A stretch of 64,000 nt of DNA from Lachnospiraceae bacterium. GTDB lineage: Bacteria > Bacillota > Clostridia > Lachnospirales > Lachnospiraceae. Numbering within the stretch: position 1 is the stretch's first letter; every line of letters begins with the position of its first letter. Shown here in pieces: positions 57,601-64,000 of this stretch. Below the pieces are notes generated by a model. It had not been told where the DNA came from and did no database searches. It saw nothing but the letters and a program-made list of their open reading frames with translations. Both the position numbers and the translations under genes were made by a program. The stretch lies in assembly GCA_017542245.1 (NCBI GenBank), contig JAFXXN010000179.1:62001-126000 (forward strand), read 5' to 3'.

Positions 57601-59838
57601 ATGAATAAAACCAGAGAGGCAGAATGCCGCAAAAAAGCAAAAGACCTTGTATCAAAGATGACACTGACGGAGAAGGTGTACCAGCTTCGTCATACTGCAC
57701 CCGCAATACCCAGATTAGGGCTTGGAGCATATAATTATTGGAACGAAGCACTTCACGGAGTAGCACGTGCCGGAGAAGCTACAGTATTTCCGCAGGCAAT
57801 CGGTATGGCAGCTGCATTTGACGAAGAACTGATAGGACTTGTTGCCGATGTAATATCCACAGAAGGCAGGGCAAAGTTTAATGTTCAGAACAAATATGGA
57901 GATAACGGAATTTATAAAGGACTCACATTCTGGGCTCCCAATATCAATATTTTCAGGGATCCCCGCTGGGGCAGAGGACATGAGACATACGGCGAAGACC
58001 CGTATCTTACCTCACGTCTTGGAGTAAGCTTTGTTAACGGTATCCAGGGGAACGATGAAAATTACATGAAGGCTGCAGCCTGCGCAAAGCATTTCGCAGT
58101 TCATTCAGGACCCGAAAGTATCCGTCACAGTTTTAATGCAGAGTGTTCAAAACAGGATCTTCGTGAGACATATCTGCCCGCATTTAAGGCTCTCGTTACA
58201 GAGGCAAAAGTTGAAGCTGTCATGGGCGCATACAACAGGACAAACGGTGAAGCATGCTGTGCATCAAAGACCTTGCTTAAAGATATTTTAAGAGATGAAT
58301 GGGGATTTGAAGGTCATGTAACTTCTGACTGCTGGGCAATACGTGATATTAACGAAGGACACGGGATTACATCTTCACCCTCAGAATCTGTAGGTCTCGC
58401 TATGACCAACGGATGTGATATCAACTGCGGTAATCTCTACGAATACCTTCTTCAGGCAGTAGGAATGGGATATACCACCGAGGAAAGAATAGATGAGGCT
58501 CTGACAAATGTCCTTACTACCAGATTCAAGCTCGGTATACTTGATACAGATGATAACGGAAACATCATCCCTTACAGCATGGAAAACAGTGATGATCCTT
58601 ATGCATCTATCGATTACAGCCATGTTGATTCATTTACTTCCAAAGAAATAAACTTGAAAATAGCAGAAGAAAGCATAGTTCTTCTTAAAAATGAAGGAAA
58701 TCTTCTTCCTATAGACAAAAACGAAATTACAAAGATAGGCGTTATAGGTCCCAATGCAGACAGCCGTAAGGCTCTTGTCGGAAACTATGAAGGAACATCT
58801 TCGGAATATGTTACAGTACTCGAAGGAATACGCAGGGAAGTTGAAAACAGCGGCACCAGAGTATTTGCATCAGTAGGCTGTGATCTTTATAGACCTAAGG
58901 TTGAACCTTTAGGAGAGCAGTCTGACAGACTTGCGGAAGTTAAGGCAGTATGTGATGTTTCCGATGTGATAATTGCCGTAATGGGACTTGATGCATCATT
59001 AGAAGGCGAAGAAGGAGATACCGGAAACGCATACGGAAGCGGTGATAAGCCTAACCTGCTTCTTCCCGGACTTCAGCAGGAAGTATTGGACACAATAGCA
59101 GCATCAGGCAAGCCTGCAGTTCTCGTAGTTCTTTCGGGAAGTGCACTTGCACTTGACAAAGCTTCTTCAGAATTTAAAGCAGTCATTCAGGGATGGTATC
59201 CAGGTGCTCAGGGCGGAAATGCCATTGCACATGTATTATTTGGAAGAAAGAATCCTGAAGGACATTTACCTGTAACCTTCTACAGTGAGAAGAATACTCT
59301 TCCTGAATTCACGGATTATGCCATGAAGGGCAGAACCTACAGATACATGACAGAAGAGCCTCTGTATCCGTTCGGTTTCGGCTTAAGCTACACTGATTTT
59401 GATGAGAAGATATCAGATGTTTCGGTTAACGGCAGCGCAGTTCACTTTAAAGCAGAAGAAGGAATCTCAGACGGAAAAGTTACCGAATGTAGTGATGCAG
59501 TTGCATTTAAACAGGGCTATAAGCTGGATATTACCGTAAAGGTAAGTAATAAAGGCAATAAAGCTGGTACCGCTACTGTACAGGCTTATGTTGAATCAGG
59601 TATTTCAGGAGCTCCCTTAAGACAGCTTAAAGGACTGAAGAAAGTAAGCCTTGAAGCAGGTGAAGAAAAGGATGTCATTATTTCTCTTGACGAAAACGCT
59701 TTTGGACTTTTTGATGAGAATGGTGAATGGAAGCTCAATTCAGGCAACTATAATGTCTTCATTGGAAATGCACAGCCTGATAAAAGAAGTGCCGAACTGA
59801 CAGGAAAGAAATGTGAGAAGATTTCTGTAAAAATATGA
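57601..59838 (+). CDS. glycoside hydrolase family 3 enzyme (beta-glucosidase/beta-xylosidase)
   Basis: A 745-residue retaining glycosidase of family GH3. The N-terminal barrel has the substrate-binding KHF region (CAKHFAVHSG) and the nucleophile D243 in HVTSDCWAI. The alpha/beta sandwich domain supplies a likely acid/base Glu in EGEEGD near 480. A C-terminal fibronectin III-like domain (about 610-735) completes the classic three-domain architecture. YNYWNEALHGVARAG and FPQAIGMAAAFD are typical of the xylosidase-leaning branch, so beta-xylosidase is a good guess. It has no signal peptide and is cytoplasmic. Its TGA overlaps the ATG of the reverse transcriptase gene. Confidence 0.92.
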   Translation: MNKTREAECRKKAKDLVSKMTLTEKVYQLRHTAPAIPRLGLGAYNYWNEALHGVARAGEATVFPQAIGMAAAFDEELIGLVADVISTEGRAKFNVQNKYGDNGIYKGLTFWAPNINIFRDPRWGRGHETYGEDPYLTSRLGVSFVNGIQGNDENYMKAAACAKHFAVHSGPESIRHSFNAECSKQDLRETYLPAFKALVTEAKVEAVMGAYNRTNGEACCASKTLLKDILRDEWGFEGHVTSDCWAIRDINEGHGITSSPSESVGLAMTNGCDINCGNLYEYLLQAVGMGYTTEERIDEALTNVLTTRFKLGILDTDDNGNIIPYSMENSDDPYASIDYSHVDSFTSKEINLKIAEESIVLLKNEGNLLPIDKNEITKIGVIGPNADSRKALVGNYEGTSSEYVTVLEGIRREVENSGTRVFASVGCDLYRPKVEPLGEQSDRLAEVKAVCDVSDVIIAVMGLDASLEGEEGDTGNAYGSGDKPNLLLPGLQQEVLDTIAASGKPAVLVVLSGSALALDKASSEFKAVIQGWYPGAQGGNAIAHVLFGRKNPEGHLPVTFYSEKNTLPEFTDYAMKGRTYRYMTEEPLYPFGFGLSYTDFDEKISDVSVNGSAVHFKAEEGISDGKVTECSDAVAFKQGYKLDITVKVSNKGNKAGTATVQAYVESGISGAPLRQLKGLKKVSLEAGEEKDVIISLDENAFGLFDENGEWKLNSGNYNVFIGNAQPDKRSAELTGKKCEKISVKI

Positions 59839-61124
59839 TATGTTTATATGAATATGCATTTGAACCCGAAAAATGGCAAGCATTTTATGAGGACTACGCC
59901 TCGAATGAACATGCTTATAAAGCAGATATAAACAGCTTAAAGCTCTATATAGAAAATGAAAAATATCTCGAAGTATTAAAAAACTACGAGGATTCAGGGC
60001 AGTTTCCGATACCAAGACTGATCATGCTTAACAAAAAGGGAACAGGAAAGAAAAGAGCTGTATTCTCATTTGAAGAAAATGCTTCATGGCTTTTAAAATT
60101 TTTCGGGTATTATCTGCATATATATGATAATATTTTCAGTGACAATCTGTATTCTTTCAGAAAAGAAAGAAGCGCAAAAAACGCAGTAACAAAGCTTCTT
60201 AAGCAAAAAAATCTCACTGCCATGTACGGAGTGAAACTGGATATTCATGACTATTTTAATTCCGCAGATACTGACATTATATTGGAGAAACTAAAGGATA
60301 CTCTTGATAAAAACGACAGACTGTATGATCTGTTTGAGAATATCCTGAAAAATCCATATGTTTATTATGAATTAGGGAAAACGGATAAGGAAGATTTGGA
60401 ACTGGAAGAAATCTATGAGGTAGATCATGGCAAGATAGATTCAGATGAGGTAGATTCTGAGAAATTAATCTCATCCGTTCATAAAGGTATGATGGCCGGT
60501 AGTCCGCTGTCACCGTTTCTTGCAAATCTGTATCTGAACGATTTGGATGAACATTTAGGCACCACATTAGTTTTTTATGCCAGATACTCCGACGATATGA
60601 TACTGTTCTCAGAAAATGCAGAAACCATAAAAAGAGAGACGGAATATATTGTCAGATATTTAAAAGAAAACGGTCTTGAATTAAACCCCGATAAGATTAT
60701 GTTTATTAATCCGGGAGATACTTTTGAATTCTTAGGATTCTCTTTTGAGCAGGGGAATGTCGATGTAGCGGAAGCTTCTTATGAAAAAATCAAAAAGAAG
60801 CTTCGTAGGAAATCAAGGGCAATACTCAGATGGCGTCTGAAAAAGAATATAGATGCCGAAAAAGCAGCAAGGGTTTACATAAGATACTTTAACCGTAAGT
60901 TTTTCGAAAATCCGATAAAATCAGAGTTAACTTGGTGCAGATGGTACTTTCCGATAATCACTACTGATGAAAAACTAAAAGAAATAGATCATTACATGCA
61001 GGAATGTATCCGCTTCATTTTTACCGGAAAACATACGAAACGAAATTACAATATCCGCTATGAACAGATAAAAGAACTCGGATATAGGTCTTTGGTAAAC
61101 GAATTCCATAAATTTGCGAACTGA
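59835..61124 (+). CDS. stand-alone reverse transcriptase
   Basis: A 429-residue protein with a complete-looking reverse transcriptase core. Motif 1 (IPRLIMLNKKGTGKKRAVFSF) comes first. Motif A (VKLDIHDYF) carries D136, and the GMMAGSPLSPFLANLYL block follows. The catalytic YSDD box is at 251-254, and FEFLGFSF is next. The C-terminus is a helical, thumb-like region. An acidic insertion (about 185-212) separates the palm motifs. There is no maturase X/En domain of full length and no retron VTG motif, so it is neither a normal group II intron protein nor a clear retron. It may belong to the domesticated or defence-type lineages. Its ATG overlaps the GH3 stop (ATGA), so it is translated with a sugar hydrolase. 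Base composition looks native. Confidence 0.85.
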   Translation: MICLYEYAFEPEKWQAFYEDYASNEHAYKADINSLKLYIENEKYLEVLKNYEDSGQFPIPRLIMLNKKGTGKKRAVFSFEENASWLLKFFGYYLHIYDNIFSDNLYSFRKERSAKNAVTKLLKQKNLTAMYGVKLDIHDYFNSADTDIILEKLKDTLDKNDRLYDLFENILKNPYVYYELGKTDKEDLELEEIYEVDHGKIDSDEVDSEKLISSVHKGMMAGSPLSPFLANLYLNDLDEHLGTTLVFYARYSDDMILFSENAETIKRETEYIVRYLKENGLELNPDKIMFINPGDTFEFLGFSFEQGNVDVAEASYEKIKKKLRRKSRAILRWRLKKNIDAEKAARVYIRYFNRKFFENPIKSELTWCRWYFPIITTDEKLKEIDHYMQECIRFIFTGKHTKRNYNIRYEQIKELGYRSLVNEFHKFAN

Positions 61125-61178
61125 AACATATTATGAACTTTAAAAATTTTTATATCATTAACGTAGATTTTTCTTTTT

Positions 61179-61272
61179 AAGCCTTCCCTTTCAGGGGATT
61201 ATCTCTACCACGAAGTGGTTGAGATGCCTCATTGGCGAAGTGAAAGTGGCTGCAAAGTAGCCGGATGAGGTG
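61179..61272 (+). repeat. interspersed repeat, copy 2 (full)
   Basis: Matches the copy at 44013 over its full length: AAGCCTTCCCTTT, CTACCACGAAGTGGTTGAGA, then a variable hairpin segment and TAGCCGGATGAGGTGG. It lies just after the reverse transcriptase gene. Most differences fall in the GTGGCTGCAAAGTAGCC part. Confidence 0.85.
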
Positions 61273-61305
61273 GATTAAATCGAACGTCTTATCTTGAAAT
61301 ATTTC

Positions 61306-61334
61306 TTGACGAAAATTCGGTATTGAAATATAAT
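61306..61334 (+). promoter_or_regulatory. promoter of the gene at 61440
   Basis: TTGACG (61306-61311) and TATAAT (61329-61334) are 17 bp apart. A leader of about 100 nt without evident strong structure leads to the GAGGAGG ribosome site. Confidence 0.75.
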
Positions 61335-61439
61335 CATATAAGATGCAACGAAGCAATACATGGCATCAATTTGGGGCAAAGCAGAGATTTGACCAACATA
61401 AAATATTTTGGGGACAAAACAGGTTAGAGGAGGTATAAT

Positions 61440-62045
61440 ATGGGGTTATTTGATTCGTTCTTAAAACAGGTTAAAAGAGAAGTAGAACGTGATGTTACAA
61501 GAAATGCTGCAGATGCAGTAGCTTCTTCAATTTCAAATGCTTTTAACCAGAAAGTAAATGATGCTGTCAGCCAGCAGAACACACACGTTAACGGTGTTCA
61601 GGCACCTTCAAATGACAGGTACCAGGGATTTGTTGTACCGAATAATACACAAAACGGAGGATATACTCCTACAGAACCGGTATATGAAGAAGATGGTCCC
61701 GTTATAATTGACGGCATAGACTACGCTCAGATATATAACTGCGATCTTAATCATTTCAGAACTATACTTAAGGAAAGCTTCCCGGAGATGACCCTTCGCG
61801 AAGATGTACCGCTTAGAGATATTATTCCCGGAATCAGTGGTGCATACATGTCTGTATCCTTCCTGCTTTGTGACGGAAATACTCCTAAAGTTGCTATCCA
61901 GATCAGGTATCGTGGACAGGCAACACGCCAAGGTTCAAGACGTCAGTGCCTGCAGCATGGTATAGGATATATAAGCCTTTGGACAAATTATAAGAACCAG
62001 AAGGAATATATTGAAAAACGTGTTAAGGAAGCATTGTGGAATTAA
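61440..62045 (+). CDS. hypothetical protein with possible restriction-endonuclease-like C-terminus
   Basis: A 201-residue soluble protein. Residues 1-45 are an amphipathic helix (FDSFLKQVKREVERDVTRNAA), 46-85 a flexible Asn/Gln/Thr-rich linker, and 90-201 a compact alpha/beta domain. In that domain, a strand (SVSFLLCDG), a second strand with Lys (PKVAIQIRYRG) and a following helix give a pattern that could be a PD-(D/E)xK-like fold, but I see no convincing catalytic pair. It has its own strong promoter and ribosome site, so it is expressed independently of the reverse transcriptase. I recognise no family. Confidence 0.65.
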   Translation: MGLFDSFLKQVKREVERDVTRNAADAVASSISNAFNQKVNDAVSQQNTHVNGVQAPSNDRYQGFVVPNNTQNGGYTPTEPVYEEDGPVIIDGIDYAQIYNCDLNHFRTILKESFPEMTLREDVPLRDIIPGISGAYMSVSFLLCDGNTPKVAIQIRYRGQATRQGSRRQCLQHGIGYISLWTNYKNQKEYIEKRVKEALWN

Positions 62046-62101
62046 TGTAATAAATGGCTAAAATCAGATATTTATAAAGACACCCTTGCATAAGGGAATA
62101 A

Positions 62102-62256
62102 AACAATAAAAAAAGAAGAACGCGTATCTTACGCACCTGTATAGGGTGCAGCATGCTCCAACATTCCTTATAGGGGTTGTGCAGGTAGCCGGAGCATGTA
62201 TCACCCGGTAATCAGAGCATTTGCTCTGATTTTAAGTATTTCTTCTTTTTATATGG
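62102..62256 (+). ncRNA. structured non-coding RNA, 6S-like architecture
   Basis: About 150 nt without a reading frame. The A-rich 5' end (62108-62120) pairs with TTCTTCTTTTT (62240-62250) as a closing stem. Inside are a small hairpin GCGT-ATCTT-ACGC (62122-62134) and a long arm in which GGGTG and CATGCTCC pair with GGAGCATG and CACCC. A third hairpin follows, ATCAGAGC with GCTCTGAT (62211-62230). A closing stem, a central open region with a 3' hairpin and one long arm recall Firmicutes 6S RNA, which binds sigma-A RNA polymerase. The length is short for 6S and I cannot confirm the consensus. A riboswitch-like leader or an RNA partner of the nearby reverse transcriptase are alternatives. Confidence 0.45.
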
Positions 62257-62286
62257 GCTTCAGTTTTCTGAAGCCTAATTTTTTTT
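62256..62286 (+). terminator. terminator after the structured RNA
   Basis: GGCTTCAG pairs with CTGAAGCC around TTTT, followed after AA by T8. It directly follows the closing stem of the structured RNA, consistent with a short independent transcript. Confidence 0.85.
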
Positions 62287-62317
62287 AAAAGTAACTTTTG
62301 GTGAGTTGCTTTTTTTT
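62287..62317 (+). terminator. second tandem terminator-like hairpin
   Basis: AAAAGTAACT pairs with AGTTGCTTTT (one G-T) around a 7-nt loop and runs into a T tract. It stands directly behind the first terminator, a tandem arrangement that would block read-through. Confidence 0.65.
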
Positions 62318-62437
62318 ATAAAATCTGTTATCCTATCTCATTGTTACAGGAATTGAGCGGTTTGAAGCAGAAAAAATCACCTTTGAACCCTTGAAAATCC
62401 TAAGAAAGAAACATGAAAAAAAGTGAGGTAGAAAAAA

Positions 62438-63613
62438 GTGAAAAAGTTATTTGCATGTATTTTGGTTATCGCAATGATTGCGTCTCTTGCAGCCTGCGGT
62501 AAAAAAGAAGACACCCCTTCGGGTGGAAGCACTGAGCCGACCAAAGCGGCAGAGGCTACAAAGCCTGCTGAAACAACGCCGGAACCCACAGCAACACCCG
62601 AACCTACGGCTACACCTGAGCCTACAGCTACACCGACACCTACTCCCGAGCCTGAAATTGATACAAGCCTTGGAGAACTTGTTGGTACATGGAGCGAGAT
62701 TAACAATCTGTTCTCAAGAACACTTATCGTAAATGAAGACGGTTCTATGGAGATCAGATTCCAGGGTGGCGGTGCAGTATATGGATCAGTTTCCGTTCAG
62801 GCAAAGGACGGCAGTGCATATTATGTATTCTCAGATCCGGAAGGAAATCCTATAGCAGAATTCCCCAAGAATATTTCTGGCGATACATTTGTTCTTAAGA
62901 CTGCCGAGGATGGAGACATTACTTTCCAGCGTAATGATAATGCAGTCCTTACAGTAGACCTTGAAGCAATAAAAGGTGTGTGGGTTGAAGAAGAATATGA
63001 GACAGGTTGGGATTTTGAAATCCACAGCGACGGTTCATGGGTATCATACAGGAGCGAAGAGGAATGCTCAGGAGATATAGTTATCAAACCTTACGGAATG
63101 GCAGGCATACCTTATGTTATAGAACTTCGTGAATTTACAGGTGATGTTTGGACAACTATCAGCTGGGATTGGAGCACCGGCACAGTAGAGCGTCTGAATG
63201 CAATGGACCTTGGAGATAACGGAAAATGGTACGTTCGCTACGGCGGTTTTGAAGGATTCTCTGAGGGTACTTTCGGAGATGAATACTGCGGAACTTACCA
63301 GGCCGAAAGAGCTGTTATGCAAGTAGACCTTGAAGGAGATAACGCATTTATCTTTACAATCAAATGGGCACAAAATGATACGGAGTGGACTGAATGGCAA
63401 TACTGGACAAACTATGATGTAAACAGTAATTCATTCCATTCAAATGGCGGAAACATGAAGTGGTTATGCACATATGATTCATCGGGCGAAGAACAAAGAG
63501 AAGTAATCTCAACTAATGAAGAAGCTGATTTCTCACCTAGCGGAAACCTTATGTTCTGGATCGACCAGACAGGAGATATCGAAGGCGAGATGCAGTTCGA
63601 AAGAGTTCCGTAA
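62438..63613 (+). CDS. lipoprotein with Pro-Thr-Glu linker, unknown function
   Basis: A 391-residue lipoprotein. The signal peptide ends in SLAAC with C20. A linker (about 24-74) contains three TATPEP-like repeats. The mature part has two or three related beta-rich modules that each begin with a short GTW or GVWVEEE segment (near 85 and 180) and an HSDGSW or NEDGSM strand. This is a lipocalin- or DUF5640-like pattern found in Lachnospiraceae lipoproteins. Function unknown; a surface binding protein is likely. The start is a GTG preceded by GAGGTAG. It forms a single-gene unit with its own terminator. Confidence 0.75.
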   Translation: MKKLFACILVIAMIASLAACGKKEDTPSGGSTEPTKAAEATKPAETTPEPTATPEPTATPEPTATPTPTPEPEIDTSLGELVGTWSEINNLFSRTLIVNEDGSMEIRFQGGGAVYGSVSVQAKDGSAYYVFSDPEGNPIAEFPKNISGDTFVLKTAEDGDITFQRNDNAVLTVDLEAIKGVWVEEEYETGWDFEIHSDGSWVSYRSEEECSGDIVIKPYGMAGIPYVIELREFTGDVWTTISWDWSTGTVERLNAMDLGDNGKWYVRYGGFEGFSEGTFGDEYCGTYQAERAVMQVDLEGDNAFIFTIKWAQNDTEWTEWQYWTNYDVNSNSFHSNGGNMKWLCTYDSSGEEQREVISTNEEADFSPSGNLMFWIDQTGDIEGEMQFERVP

Positions 63614-63634
63614 AGAATATTTTTACATATGCAC

Positions 63635-63673
63635 CCCGGTTAAGTTATAATAACTTGACCGGGACCTTTTTTA
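63635..63673 (+). terminator. terminator of the lipoprotein gene
   Basis: CCCGGTTAAGTTAT pairs with ATAACTTGACCGGG (one G-T) with a very small loop, followed by ACC and T6. Confidence 0.88.
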
Positions 63674-63684
63674 TTTTTTCCTTC

Positions 63685-63713
63685 TTGCCTAAAGTGAAAA
63701 AAATTGATATAAT
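63685..63713 (+). promoter_or_regulatory. promoter of the last gene
   Basis: TTGCCT (63685-63690) and TATAAT (63708-63713) are 17 bp apart, about 50 bp before the start codon. Confidence 0.6.
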
Positions 63714-63761
63714 GATAAGATGCAGTATTATTGTATTGATTTTTGAAATGAGGAATCTTTA

Positions 63762-64000
63762 ATGGATAAAAATGTAAAAAAAGGTTTTTCCGAAATTATA
63801 GCAACATCTGTCAAGGTGCTTATGGGAGTTTTACTTACCTTTAACATCTTTGTTCTTATATATTTCGGAATAATAGACAGAGCGGACGTTTGGGAAAACG
63901 AACCCATAAGCTTTATTGAAAACTGGATCGTTACAGACAGCAAGGGAAATCAATTTACCACAGGCCGAAATTTCGTATCAGATGAAGAAATTCATGAAGA
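63762..64000 (+). CDS. membrane protein, N-terminal part only (cut by window end)
   Basis: The frame opens with an ATG behind GAGG and stays open to the window end (79 complete codons visible). Residues 1-14 are basic, about 16-38 form a membrane helix (VLMGVLLTFNIFVLIYFGI), and the following residues (ADVWENEPISFIENW) look extracytoplasmic. This topology fits a membrane signalling protein such as a GGDEF, HD-GYP or histidine kinase protein, but the diagnostic domains would lie beyond the window. It has its own promoter. Confidence 0.7.
   Translation, partial: MDKNVKKGFSEIIATSVKVLMGVLLTFNIFVLIYFGIIDRADVWENEPISFIENWIVTDSKGNQFTTGRNFVSDEEIHE

Noticed and set aside
59835-61124. Retron or group II intron
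   Set aside because: The protein lacks the retron VTG motif and a maturase/endonuclease end, and I saw no msr/msd-like inverted repeat or intron domain V hairpin in the flanks. The family remains open.
62581-62655. Short tandem DNA repeat or CRISPR-like array
   Set aside because: The repetition is a Pro-Thr-Glu linker of a lipoprotein, in frame and typical of this group.

Overview
The window looks like a chromosomal segment of a low-GC, anaerobic, plant-polysaccharide-degrading member of the Firmicutes, most likely Lachnospiraceae (Butyrivibrio/Pseudobutyrivibrio/Roseburia type). The reasons are the AT-rich sequence, strong AGGAGG-like ribosome sites, a pyruvate:ferredoxin oxidoreductase as central carbon enzyme, many intracellular glycoside hydrolases, sugar ABC transporters without their own ATPases, and lipoproteins with Pro/Thr/Glu linkers. 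The genus is an inference from content; there is no rRNA in the window.

Layout. 1-6.6 kb: end of a sensor histidine kinase, a GerMN lipoprotein, comEC, a phospholipid pair (pssA, psd) behind a strong promoter and a structured leader, holA, and a tRNA-Ser(CGA). 6.7-11.4 kb: a small unknown protein, a lipoprotein with a possible RNase-fold C-terminus, and a large GH2 enzyme. 11.45-11.82 kb: three long palindromes with one shared 31-nt core. 11.8-14.4 kb, minus strand: a SPASM radical SAM enzyme followed by a membrane protein whose cytoplasmic tail ends in alternating Cys-Ala. This pair is my first choice for a little-described system. 14.8-19.8 kb: a GH95 fucosidase-like enzyme, a membrane protein with a degenerate GGDEF domain, and a secreted protein of unknown function. 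20-24.8 kb: pyruvate:ferredoxin oxidoreductase and DAHP synthase.

25-38.4 kb is a nine-gene carbohydrate import cluster: two solute-binding proteins, two permease pairs, an NHL/TPR membrane protein, a YIP1 protein and a DUF5696 protein, with no ATPase. A GH43 beta-xylosidase follows directly. 40-51 kb is mostly housekeeping: two U32-like paralogues, PepF, MetA, an RluF-type pseudouridine synthase, a divergent NAD-dependent ligase, and a TldD/TldE-like pair. 51-54 kb: free methionine sulfoxide reductase, AzlCD and a branched-chain aminotransferase. 54-61 kb: an SGNH hydrolase, three small genes, a GH3 enzyme, and a stand-alone reverse transcriptase whose start overlaps the GH3 stop. 61-64 kb: an unknown protein with a strong promoter, a structured RNA that may be 6S RNA, a lipoprotein, and the start of a membrane protein.

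How it fits together: oligosaccharides enter through the ABC cluster, probably powered by a shared ATPase encoded elsewhere. They are deacylated and cut inside the cell by the GH2, GH3, GH43, GH95 and SGNH enzymes, none of which shows a signal peptide. Pyruvate then passes to acetyl-CoA and reduced ferredoxin through the oxidoreductase. Many intergenic regions carry promoters with -35 and -10 boxes exactly 17 bp apart, and several transcripts appear to begin with long stem-loops. I saw no CRISPR array, prophage, complete insertion sequence or rRNA.
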